The translations under genes and the position numbers were made by a program. From NCBI GenBank assembly GCA_018820765.1, contig JAHJNN010000016.1:62001-126000 (forward strand): 64,000 nucleotides of DNA. Direction: 5' to 3'. This DNA is from Gammaproteobacteria bacterium. GTDB taxonomy: Bacteria > Pseudomonadota > Gammaproteobacteria > Burkholderiales > Thiobacillaceae. Of the stretch, positions 56,327 through 64,000 are shown in pieces (position 1 is the first letter of the stretch; each line of letters opens with the position of its first letter). The notes under the pieces were generated by a model. The model saw nothing but the letters and a program-made list of their open reading frames with translations. It was not told where the DNA came from and ran no database searches.

Positions 56327-57657
56327 GCCGCGCCCTTCTCGATACTGTCGGCGTAAATCAGCCTGACCCCGGTATCGCCGACGCGGGCGCGGTAAAGCTG
56401 CCAGCGCGTCGGGTCTTGATCACCACGGAAACGGCCCGCCACGACGTTATCGCCGCGCCCCCAAGCGTCTACCATGTCCGCCCACTCCCTGAGCATCTGG
56501 CGGCGCTCCGGCAGGTATTGGGCGTGGTTGTAGCTCGCCCGCACTTGGTTGCGTTCCTTGTGGGCTAGCTGGCGCTCGATCACGTCGGACGAATACCCCA
56601 TTTCGTTCAGAATGGTCGAAGCCGTAGAGCGGAAGCCGTGAGACGAAAACCGCCCCCCATACCCGAGGTATTCGAGCGCGCGGTTCGTGGTGGTGCCAGT
56701 CATGTAGGTCTGGGGGTTGCGGGTGTTCGGAAAAAGCCAGTCGCGCCCCCCGGTGATGGTCGCAAGTTCGCGCAGCAAGGCCACGGCCTGCGGGGGCAGC
56801 GGGACAATGTGAAGCGCCCGCATCTTCATGCGCTCGGCAGGGATGCGCCACTCCGCGCCGTCAAGGTCGAATTCATCCCATCGGGCCAAACGAAGTTCGC
56901 TCGGGCGCACCCACAGCAACAGCAACAGATTCAGGGCAATCGCCGTTGACCTGTTGCCACGGTAAGAGGCCAGCGCCTTCAAAAACTCGGGGATTTCGTC
57001 CCGGCTCAGGGGCTTGTGGTGTTCGACCTTGGGGCGATGAATCGCGCCCTTGAGCGCCGATGCCGGGTCTGTGTCGGCGCGCAGGGTGGCGATGGCATAG
57101 CGGAAGATCGCCCCGCACCACTGGCGAAGGTTTCCGGCTGTTACAGGCGCGCGCTTTTCGACGCGCTTGATGATCGCCAGAAGGTGCGCGGGCGTCACGC
57201 TACGGCACGGCAGCGCGCCAATGGTCGGGAATACGTCTACATCCATATCCCGCTTGATTTGCGCGATGTATTTCGCCGTGCGCCCCTTGCCCTGAATCTG
57301 ATCAACCCATTCGAGCGCGACGGCTTTGAAGGTATCGGCATTCTCCGCGATTTGTACGGCCCTCTCGGCTTGCCGCACATGTGCGGGATGGATGCCGCGC
57401 TTCACAAGCTCCCGCGCCGCATCGCGGCCCTTGCGGGCGTCAGCAAGGGACACGGTCGGGTAATCGCCAAGCGCCAGCATGTTCTCCTTCAGCTTGCCGT
57501 CTTTGTGGTCGCGGAGTTCATAGCGGTACCGCCACAGCTTCGAGCCGCTCGGACGCACTTCGAGAAACAGGCCGCCACCATCGGCAAGCCGTTGAGGCTT
57601 GTCGGTCGGTTTGGCGTTTCGGCATTTCGCGTCGGTCAGTGATGGCATATCGGGCAC
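56323..57657 (-). CDS. int: Tyrosine-type site-specific integrase (P4-like)
   Basis: The 444-residue protein has the DUF4102 arm-binding domain (LTDAKCRNAKPTDKPQRLAD; GLFLEVRPSGSKLWRYRYE), a core-binding domain, and the catalytic domain with Arg in LLLWVRPSELRLARWDE, HGFRSTASTILNEMG (HxxR) and the Tyr in RASYNHAQYLPERRQML. It should integrate and excise the island. The ATG is 11 bases inside the right repeat region, so int lies next to attR. Confidence 0.94.
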   Translation of the reverse strand: MPDMPSLTDAKCRNAKPTDKPQRLADGGGLFLEVRPSGSKLWRYRYELRDHKDGKLKENMLALGDYPTVSLADARKGRDAARELVKRGIHPAHVRQAERAVQIAENADTFKAVALEWVDQIQGKGRTAKYIAQIKRDMDVDVFPTIGALPCRSVTPAHLLAIIKRVEKRAPVTAGNLRQWCGAIFRYAIATLRADTDPASALKGAIHRPKVEHHKPLSRDEIPEFLKALASYRGNRSTAIALNLLLLLWVRPSELRLARWDEFDLDGAEWRIPAERMKMRALHIVPLPPQAVALLRELATITGGRDWLFPNTRNPQTYMTGTTTNRALEYLGYGGRFSSHGFRSTASTILNEMGYSSDVIERQLAHKERNQVRASYNHAQYLPERRQMLREWADMVDAWGRGDNVVAGRFRGDQDPTRWQLYRARVGDTGVRLIYADSIEKGAA

Positions 57658-57667
57658 CGGGTACGGG

Positions 57668-57699
57668 TTTTGGTACCCGGTAATGTACCCGGTTTTTTC
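57668..57699. repeat. Right attachment-site repeat (attR candidate)
   Basis: TTTGGTACCCGG-T-AATGTACCCGG with TTTTTTC matches 47933-47964 with one mismatch. ACCGGGTAC just before it (57658-57666) repeats the motif inversely. It lies directly upstream of int. Confidence 0.82.
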
Positions 57700-57918
57700 T
57701 GCGGTGCCCTAGTATTTTATGAAACGCGTTGAGACAGCGAATCACGTATTTACTTGGTTTCCAGCCTGTTTTTGATTCTTCATGATACCCGGTGAAAGGC
57801 CAATGCTACCTTTCGATCATCAAAAGCATGGGGTGTCCTTCGGCATCGCGGCATCGTGGCGAGGAGGGCTCTGCGCCAGGAGCACGGAATTATAGCCGTG
57901 CCGCCGATCCAGCAGGCA
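57700..57918. other. Intergenic DNA right of the island
   Basis: This stretch, together with the bases up to the terminator at 57919-57942, holds no convincing gene. Before insertion it was the DNA immediately upstream of trpG, so it probably contains the displaced trpGDC promoter. I could not pick out a clear -35/-10 pair. Confidence 0.45.
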
Positions 57919-57942
57919 CAAAAAAAGCGCCCGCAGGCGCTA
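57919..57942 (-). terminator. Rho-independent terminator of the sqr gene
   Basis: On the minus strand AGCGCC-TGCG-GGCGCT is followed by seven T residues, 24 bp after the sqr stop. Confidence 0.9.
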
Positions 57943-57965
57943 AGGGAGGAGCCGGGAGGCAATCG

Positions 57966-59234
57966 TCACTTGAGCTTTTTGATGCCCATCAGGCCGAGCA
58001 CGTATTTTTCGTAGAGCGGCTCGGTCGAGCCTTTTTTCATCTTGCGCATGAAGTATTTTTCGAATGCGACCTTGGCCAGGTGCACCCATTTGCCCTCCTT
58101 GAACCAGTTGACGTTGCGCGGCGGAATCTGCGGCAGCGCCACGAAGGCGGCGCCGGTATCGCCGAAATCGGCCAGGCAGATGGCGTTCCAGGTGGCTTTC
58201 TCGGTAGGCTCGCGGCCGTCGAGCACGGCGCGGATATTGTGCGAGGTGGCAGTGACCATGGACTCGATCATGTAGCCGGTCTTCGGCGTGCCGGTCGGCA
58301 CCGGGGTGACCTCGACGGGCGGAATGGCAACGCAGACGCCCACCGCATAGACGTTGGGAAACGTCGGATTGCGCTGGAGGGCGTCGATGCTGATGAAGCC
58401 GCGCGGATTGGTCAGCCCCTCGACGCCGAATACCGCGTCGATGCCCTTGAACGCGGGCAGCATCATCGAATAGGAAAACGGCAGCTCGTGCTCCTTGATC
58501 ACCTCGCCCTTGTCGTTGTGCTCGGCGACGAACATCTTGCCGGCCTCGACCTTGGTGACCTTGGCGTTGCAGATCCACTTGATGTGGCGTTCGCGCATGG
58601 CGGATTCGAGCAGGCCCTTGGAATCGCCGACGCCGCCCAGCCCCAAGTGGCCGATGTAGGGTTCGGCGGTGACGTAGGTCATCGGCACACGGTCGCGGAT
58701 TTTGCGCCGCTTGAGGTCGGTATCCATGATCATGGCGAACTCGTACGCCGGGCCGTAGCAGGACGCGCCCTGCACCGCGCCCACCACGATGGGGCCGGGG
58801 TTCTGCACGAACTCGTCCCATGCGCGGCCCGCGCTCACGGCGTGCTCGACCTGGCAGACCGAGTGGGTGTGGCCGTCCGGCCCCAGCCCGGGCACTTCGT
58901 CGAACGCCAGCTTGGGCCCGGTCGCAACGATGAGAAAGTCGTAGTCCACGATCCTGCCGTCGGTGAGCTCGACCTGGTTCTTCCCGGGATGTACGCGCGC
59001 TGCGCCGACGGCGATGAAGTCGATGTTCTTCTTGTTCAGGTAAGGCGCAGCCGGCAGCGTGATGTCGTCGCGCGTGCGCCAGTTCACCGCCACCCAGGGG
59101 TTGGACGGGGTGAACTGGAAATACGGCAGGTTGGAAATGACGGTGACCTTGTCCTCCGTCCGCGCCTGCTCGCGCATTTCATACGCCATGGTCATGCCGC
59201 CTACGCCTGCGCCCAGAATCACGATATGTGCCAC
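57966..59234 (-). CDS. sqr: Sulfide:quinone oxidoreductase
   Basis: The 422-residue FAD protein has HIVILGAGVGGMTMAYEM, VATGPKLAFDEVPGLG and three cysteines placed as in SQR: Cys127 (SVCQV), Cys159 (GASCYGPAYEF) and Cys301 (VGVCVAIPP). It oxidises sulfide to sulfane sulfur or polysulfide and reduces the quinone pool. The GTG at 59234 has AAGGAGA with good spacing and gives the family start. A consensus sigma-54 promoter precedes it, and the activator gene is divergent. Confidence 0.93.
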   Translation of the reverse strand: MAHIVILGAGVGGMTMAYEMREQARTEDKVTVISNLPYFQFTPSNPWVAVNWRTRDDITLPAAPYLNKKNIDFIAVGAARVHPGKNQVELTDGRIVDYDFLIVATGPKLAFDEVPGLGPDGHTHSVCQVEHAVSAGRAWDEFVQNPGPIVVGAVQGASCYGPAYEFAMIMDTDLKRRKIRDRVPMTYVTAEPYIGHLGLGGVGDSKGLLESAMRERHIKWICNAKVTKVEAGKMFVAEHNDKGEVIKEHELPFSYSMMLPAFKGIDAVFGVEGLTNPRGFISIDALQRNPTFPNVYAVGVCVAIPPVEVTPVPTGTPKTGYMIESMVTATSHNIRAVLDGREPTEKATWNAICLADFGDTGAAFVALPQIPPRNVNWFKEGKWVHLAKVAFEKYFMRKMKKGSTEPLYEKYVLGLMGIKKLK

Positions 59235-59267
59235 TTGCTGTCTCCTTGAAGGTTGTCCGATGTATTC

Positions 59268-59283
59268 AGCAAGCGCCGTGCCA
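59268..59283 (-). promoter_or_regulatory. Sigma-54 promoter of sqr
   Basis: On the minus strand TGGCACG-GCGC-TTGCT is an exact match to the sigma-54 consensus TGGCACG-N4-TTGCW. The start would be about 22 bp upstream of the sqr GTG, with AAGGAGA in between. Confidence 0.92.
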
Positions 59284-59327
59284 CTGCCAGACGCACGCCA
59301 ACGCGTGGATCTGTAGCTGCCCGCCAA

Positions 59328-59355
59328 TTTGACATGACACCATTGTCATGCCAAA
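59328..59355. promoter_or_regulatory. 28-bp dyad, candidate activator-binding site
   Basis: TTTG-A-CATGACA at the left and TGTCATG-C-CAAA at the right are inverses at 11 of 12 positions around CCAT. It lies about 60 bp upstream of the sqr -24 element and 30 bp before the activator ATG, the right place for an enhancer site that also autoregulates. Confidence 0.75.
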
Positions 59356-59385
59356 TTCCGCAAAAGTCATGACCCGAGGTCTGCC

Positions 59386-60671
<1,286 letters not shown>

Positions 60672-60675
<4 letters not shown>

Positions 60676-61253
60676 TCGTTCGATCCGGGTCCGGTTATGC
60701 CGGCCGCATCCTTGCCGGCGGGCGCGGCCTTCGCGCCCTGCCCGGCATTCTGCGCCTTTTCGACGTCAAACTGGAAAACCCAGTCGCGATAGCTTTGCGC
60801 GTCCTCGAACCGGGCATAGTCAGACGGAAAGTTCGCGCGCTTGAAGGGTGTGCCGTCGGACAGGCTGAGCACCCCGGAAATGCCGCCGTCCGGCCCTTTC
60901 AGCAGTCCCCACTCGGCGTCCCCGGTCATCGGGTCGCGGTAGAGGTGACGCAGGTGCCTGACCGTCTGCGGGAAGCGCGGATCGAGCAGCAGTTCGGCGA
61001 AGTTTTTCGGCAGCCGCCTGGGGGTGCCCACCGGCAGCGGCACGTTCCAGAAGGATTCGACGGCGCGGCGGTACTGGTCGCCGGCGAACAGCAGGTCGCG
61101 CTCTTTCTCGCGCTGCGCGGCGCTGTGCCAGACGGTGCCCAGCGCCGCCATGGCCACGCCCAGCCCCGCCACCAGAAACAGCAGGCCGAGCAGGGTGAAG
61201 CCGCGCTGCCGGATGGCGCGCCTGCGCCTACCAGTCGGCGTACGGCCGGCCAT
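60672..61253 (-). CDS. Pseudopilin-like protein lacking Glu5
   Basis: The 193-residue protein has a long basic leader (MAGRTPTGRRRRAIRQRG) before FTLLGLLFLVAGLGVAMAAL, a class III prepilin signal without the usual Glu at +5. The rest is GspG-like in places (HLYRDPMTGDAEWGLL) and has an Ala/Lys/Gly-rich end. Minor tip pseudopilins can lack Glu5. It overlaps the previous pseudopilin gene by 26 bases. Confidence 0.78.
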
Positions 61254-61611
61254 CGAGCCCGGTTCCCTCGGCGCCGCTGCGGATATCGTAGACGCCCGCC
61301 TCGCCTGCCGGCGGCGGAACGATCTGCCAGGTGTCGGCCCGCTCGGTGATCGGATCGGTCGGCACCGCGCGCACATAGCGCTTTTCCGCCAGGCTTTCCA
61401 GCGTCGGCGGCCAGGTGCCGGCGTCGGCATGGAACTGGTCGATGGCGTCGCGCACGGTCGCCAGGTTTTCGCGCAGGACGGCTTCCTTCGAACGCTCCAC
61501 GTGCTGAAAATAGCGTGGCGCCGCCAGGGTCAGCAGGGTGGCAATAATTGCCAGCACCACCAGCAGTTCGATCAGGGTAAACCCGCGTTTCAGGGTGAAT
61601 CCACGCTTCAT
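61228..61611 (-). CDS. GspG-like pseudopilin with duplicated leader motif
   Basis: The 127-residue protein begins MKRGFTLKRGFTLIELLVVL: the cleavage motif KRGFTL occurs twice in a row. The likely processing site is the second (KRG before FTLIELL, Glu5 present). The C-terminus, RAVPTDPITERADTW and GEAGVYDIRSGAEG, resembles calcium-binding GspG pseudopilins. AGGGAG precedes the ATG. Confidence 0.85.
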   Translation of the reverse strand: MKRGFTLKRGFTLIELLVVLAIIATLLTLAAPRYFQHVERSKEAVLRENLATVRDAIDQFHADAGTWPPTLESLAEKRYVRAVPTDPITERADTWQIVPPPAGEAGVYDIRSGAEGTGLDGRPYADW

Positions 61612-61612
61612 G

Positions 61613-62101
61613 CTACAACTCCCTGTAGGGCACGCCGTTCAGCCCCACGCCATCGGACAGCGAATAGACGTCGTACACATCCTCGCCCGCACTGGGCGTA
61701 TCCGGCGGGCTGGCATAGCTGCGCGTGCCCCAGGTTTCGGCCGCCGAAAGCGTGGCATCCGGGTTCATCGGGTCGCGCGGCAGCCGCCGCAGGAAGTAGA
61801 TTTTCGGTCGCTCCGGCTTGGTGATGTCGGGCACCCCCGCCACCAGGCTTTCCAGATCGGGCGGATAGCCCGAGGCATCGGCGGGCGATTCGATCCGCGT
61901 TTCCTTCACTGCCTGATGATAGGCATCGATGGCCGTGCGGATCTGCCGCAGCGCCAGGCGCAACTCCGTCTCCTTCTGGCGCTGCGCAGTGACTTCCATG
62001 AGCGGTGTTGCCAGCAGCGCGAGCACGCCGACGATGGCCACCGTGATGACCAGTTCGATCAGGGTGAAACCGGGCTGGCGGGCCCATGGGCAAAGGCTCA
62101 T
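61613..62101 (-). CDS. GspG-like pseudopilin
   Basis: The 162-residue protein has the leader MSLCPWARQPG before FTLIELVITVAIVGVLALLA, Glu5 present, and a C-terminal PRDPMNPDATLSAAETWGTR with VYDVYSLSDGVGLNG, typical of GspG family proteins. It overlaps the secretin gene by four bases. With its neighbours it should build a pseudopilus. Confidence 0.88.
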   Translation of the reverse strand: MSLCPWARQPGFTLIELVITVAIVGVLALLATPLMEVTAQRQKETELRLALRQIRTAIDAYHQAVKETRIESPADASGYPPDLESLVAGVPDITKPERPKIYFLRRLPRDPMNPDATLSAAETWGTRSYASPPDTPSAGEDVYDVYSLSDGVGLNGVPYREL

Positions 62102-64000
62102 CGCGCCGGGTCGATGGGCGCTTCGGGCGGCTGCATCGGGGGCACTGCGGGCACGTCCACCGGCACCCCTTCAACCGCCGGCAAGCCTTCGACAATCGGC
62201 TCCGCTTGAACCGGCTCTTCTTCAACCGGCGCCACGCCCGCGTTCCGTTGCCGGCCCAGGGCGGCGCCAGGAACAGAACGCAACTGCATCGATTGATCGG
62301 ACGCAGCGCTTTCGGTGCCGCCGAAGAATTCCGAATCCGCCAGTTCGGGCCGCTCGATGTTGCGGACGATGCGCGGGGTAATGAGCAGCACGATCTCGGT
62401 CTTGCTGAGTTCGTCGCGGTTGTTCGAAAACAGGCGGCCGAGCAGCGGGATGTCGCCGAACAGCGGAACTTTGCTCGCACCGCTGCGGTCCTCGTCGGAA
62501 ATCAGGCCGGCCAGCACCTGGGTCTCGCCGTCCTTCAGGCGCAGCACCGTATTGGCGTTGCGGCTGCCGAGCTGGTAGGTCAGGGTGCCGGTGGCGCTTT
62601 TGATCTGCTGCACGATGTTGGACACTTCCAGCCCGACCTTGATGCCGACGTCGCCTTCCAGGTACACCTGCGGCTCGACGTCCACCTTGATGCCGACGTC
62701 AAGATACGATACCGATTCCGAAGTCACGCCGGTCGAGGTCACGTTGGCGGTGATCACCGGCACCTTGTCGCCGATGTGGATCTTGGCTTTCTCCTTGTTC
62801 TTCACCCGGATGCGCGGGTTGGCCAGGATGTTGACGTCGCCGGCATCCTTGCGCAGGTTGACAGCCGGGTTGGGCGACACGCCGATGTCGGCGCGGGTCA
62901 GGTCCCGCAGCGACTGGATGGTGAGCCGCCCGCCCGGGACGCTGTCCGTCACGATCACGCCGCCCTCGACGTGGCTCGTGGTGGTGGCTTCCGGCGTCAG
63001 CACCGTAAGCTGGTTCGGGTACTGAATACCCAGTTCCTGCAGGCGCGTGCGCTTCACTTCCAGGATCTCGACTTCGAGCATCACCTCCGGCTCCGGGCGG
63101 TCCGCCAGCGCCACCAGCTTTTCCACCAGCCGCACCGCTTCCGGGGTGTCGCGTATTACCAGCAGGTTCAGCTTCTCGTCGATGTAGACGTCGCGGGTCT
63201 TCGCCATGCTGCGCACCAGGTTCACCATCTGCTTGGCGTCGGTGTTGGAGAGGAAGAAGCCCTTCACAACCAGGTCCTGGTATTCCTTCAGCTTGGCCGG
63301 CAGCGCCGGGTAGATCAGCAGGGTGTTCTCGGAGAGGACTTTCTTGCCCAGCTGGCCGGTCTTCAGCAGCATGTCGAGCGCGTCGACGATGGACGTGTCG
63401 CTGGCGAAAATGGTCAGGCGGGTGTCGGTGCGCACGTCCTTGTCGAACACGAAGTTGAGGCCCGACTGCCGCGACAGCGCGTCGAAAACGGTGCGGACCG
63501 GGGCATCGCGGAACTGCAGCGTCACCGGCCGCCGGTAGATTGCGGCCAGCCGGGGCGAGTCCGCGTTCCTGGGCTTGCCGGTTTTTTCGTCGACCTGTTT
63601 CATCAGCGCCAGCGCGTCGGCCTGCGCGGGCTCGCGGGCCAGCACGCTGCGCAGCTTGCCGCGCGCCGACTCGACCTCGCCCTTGTCCAGGGCAGTCCGC
63701 GCCTCCTTGAGCAGCACGCGGTTGGCGCGCAGCGTCTCGATCGACACCAGCGCGGCGCGGGCGCGGGGGTTCTCCGCATGCAGTTTGAGGACGTCGCGAT
63801 AGCGGGCCTCGGCCGCGTCGTCCCGGCCCGTCTGCAGGGCCGCGTCGGCCTCGGCGAACAGGCGGGCCAGCTGCGCTTCGCGCGCCTGGATGTAGGCCGT
63901 GCGGTACTGCGCGTTGTTGGGCTCTTCTTTCAGCGCCTGCTGCAGCTGCTGCAAGCCGGCCTCGGTCTGCCCCTGCGCCAGCAGGCGTTCGCCTTCGCGG
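62098..64000 (-). CDS. Type II secretion/type IV pilus-like secretin, N-terminus outside window
   Basis: At least 634 residues. TPR-like helices (about the first 150 residues present) precede an STN/N0 domain (VTLQFRDAPVRTVFDALSRQ), N1 domains and the secretin core with VPVITANVTSTG, VGLEVSNIVQQI, DGETQVLAGLISDEDR and VPLFGDIPLLGRLF. The C-terminal 90 residues are Pro/Glu/Val-rich. TPR plus secretin recalls MshL- or GspD-like proteins of MSHA-type systems. The frame is open to the last base, so the gene continues beyond 64000. Confidence 0.92.
   Translation of the reverse strand, partial: REGERLLAQGQTEAGLQQLQQALKEEPNNAQYRTAYIQAREAQLARLFAEADAALQTGRDDAAEARYRDVLKLHAENPRARAALVSIETLRANRVLLKEARTALDKGEVESARGKLRSVLAREPAQADALALMKQVDEKTGKPRNADSPRLAAIYRRPVTLQFRDAPVRTVFDALSRQSGLNFVFDKDVRTDTRLTIFASDTSIVDALDMLLKTGQLGKKVLSENTLLIYPALPAKLKEYQDLVVKGFFLSNTDAKQMVNLVRSMAKTRDVYIDEKLNLLVIRDTPEAVRLVEKLVALADRPEPEVMLEVEILEVKRTRLQELGIQYPNQLTVLTPEATTTSHVEGGVIVTDSVPGGRLTIQSLRDLTRADIGVSPNPAVNLRKDAGDVNILANPRIRVKNKEKAKIHIGDKVPVITANVTSTGVTSESVSYLDVGIKVDVEPQVYLEGDVGIKVGLEVSNIVQQIKSATGTLTYQLGSRNANTVLRLKDGETQVLAGLISDEDRSGASKVPLFGDIPLLGRLFSNNRDELSKTEIVLLITPRIVRNIERPELADSEFFGGTESAASDQSMQLRSVPGAALGRQRNAGVAPVEEEPVQAEPIVEGLPAVEGVPVDVPAVPPMQPPEAPIDPAR

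Larger units (their letters stand above)
47933..57699. mobile_element. Integrated prophage-derived or satellite-like island, about 9.8 kb
   Basis: The limits are a 32-bp direct repeat with one mismatch (47933-47964 and 57668-57699). The right end carries a tyrosine integrase reading inward. From int leftward, nearly all genes are on the minus strand with small overlaps: hypothetical, AlpA-like, hypothetical, initiator-like, several hypotheticals, gp10-like tail protein, tape measure, hypotheticals, lipoprotein. One small gene at the far left reads the other way. Capsid, portal, protease, terminase, baseplate, fibre and lysis genes are not seen. It is therefore a satellite-like element or a deleted prophage. 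Confidence 0.85.

Noticed and set aside
47933..57699. Complete functional prophage
   Set aside because: No terminase, portal, capsid, tail tube, baseplate or lysis gene could be recognised, and the element is under 10 kb.
59235..59385. Second sigma-54 promoter in the dyad (TTGGCATGACAATGGTG)
   Set aside because: It has the GG but GT instead of GC at the -12 position, whereas 59268-59283 matches the consensus exactly.

Overview
The window reads as chromosomal DNA of a high-GC betaproteobacterium that uses ubiquinone and oxidises sulfur compounds. The closest fit is a Thiobacillus-like organism, an inference from gene order (glyA-nrdR-ribD, ribE-ribBA-ribH-nusB-thiL-pgpA, tolQRAB-pal, ruvCAB) and from a sulfide:quinone oxidoreductase under a FisR-type regulator. 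No rRNA or marker gene allows firmer placement. Coding density is high, and most ORFs antisense to these genes are GC-driven shadows.

Layout. 1-5.7 kb: end of hicA, hicB, an SGNH esterase lipoprotein, the TRAP permeases dctQ-dctM, an FKBP prolyl isomerase and the radical-SAM protein YgiQ. 5.7-13.7 kb: small proteins (DUF2288, DUF302, a lipoprotein cytochrome c, a Mut7-C protein, an EAL/HDOD protein), then toxin-antitoxin and IS debris (IS3 remnant, frameshifted phd, higBA), coq7 and the TRAP receptor dctP. 13.8-28.2 kb: glyA, nrdR, ribD, a methyltransferase, two nitronate-monooxygenase-like proteins around queD, ribE-ribBA-ribH-nusB, thiL-pgpA-pncC, a WYL regulator resembling BrxR/CapW, and recA-recX. 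28.3-31.8 kb: two more toxin-antitoxin pairs, a REP-associated tyrosine transposase, pilA behind a sigma-54 promoter, and tRNA-Lys. 31.8-45.1 kb: queC-queE, cpoB-pal-tolB-tolA-tolR-tolQ-ybgC, ruvB-ruvA-(UbiA-family gene)-ruvC, a DUF433/DUF5615 pair, yebC, a ROK kinase and a type II NADH dehydrogenase. 45.2-47.9 kb: a DUF853 gene remnant and trpC-trpD-trpG.

47.9-57.7 kb is an integrated island of about 9.8 kb flanked by a 32-bp direct repeat with one mismatch. It carries a tyrosine integrase, an AlpA/excisionase-like protein, an initiator-like protein whose gene contains four iteron-like repeats, a string of small hypothetical proteins, an HK97-gp10-like tail protein, a 766-residue tape measure protein, a lipoprotein and a probable structured RNA. 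I see no capsid, portal, terminase or lysis gene, so it may be a phage satellite with its own tape measure, or a decayed prophage. It lies about 50 bp upstream of trpG and separates trpGDC from its former upstream DNA.

57.9-64 kb: the sulfide:quinone oxidoreductase gene with a consensus sigma-54 promoter and a 28-bp dyad, the divergent FisR-like activator, then convergent genes for three pseudopilin-like proteins and a secretin that runs off the window.

Dispersed palindromic repeats of at least five families fill the intergenic spaces. In five places a repeat supplies the stop codon of the adjacent gene, and one palindrome sits in frame inside trpC. These repeats, the regulated sqr locus and the island are the most noteworthy features.
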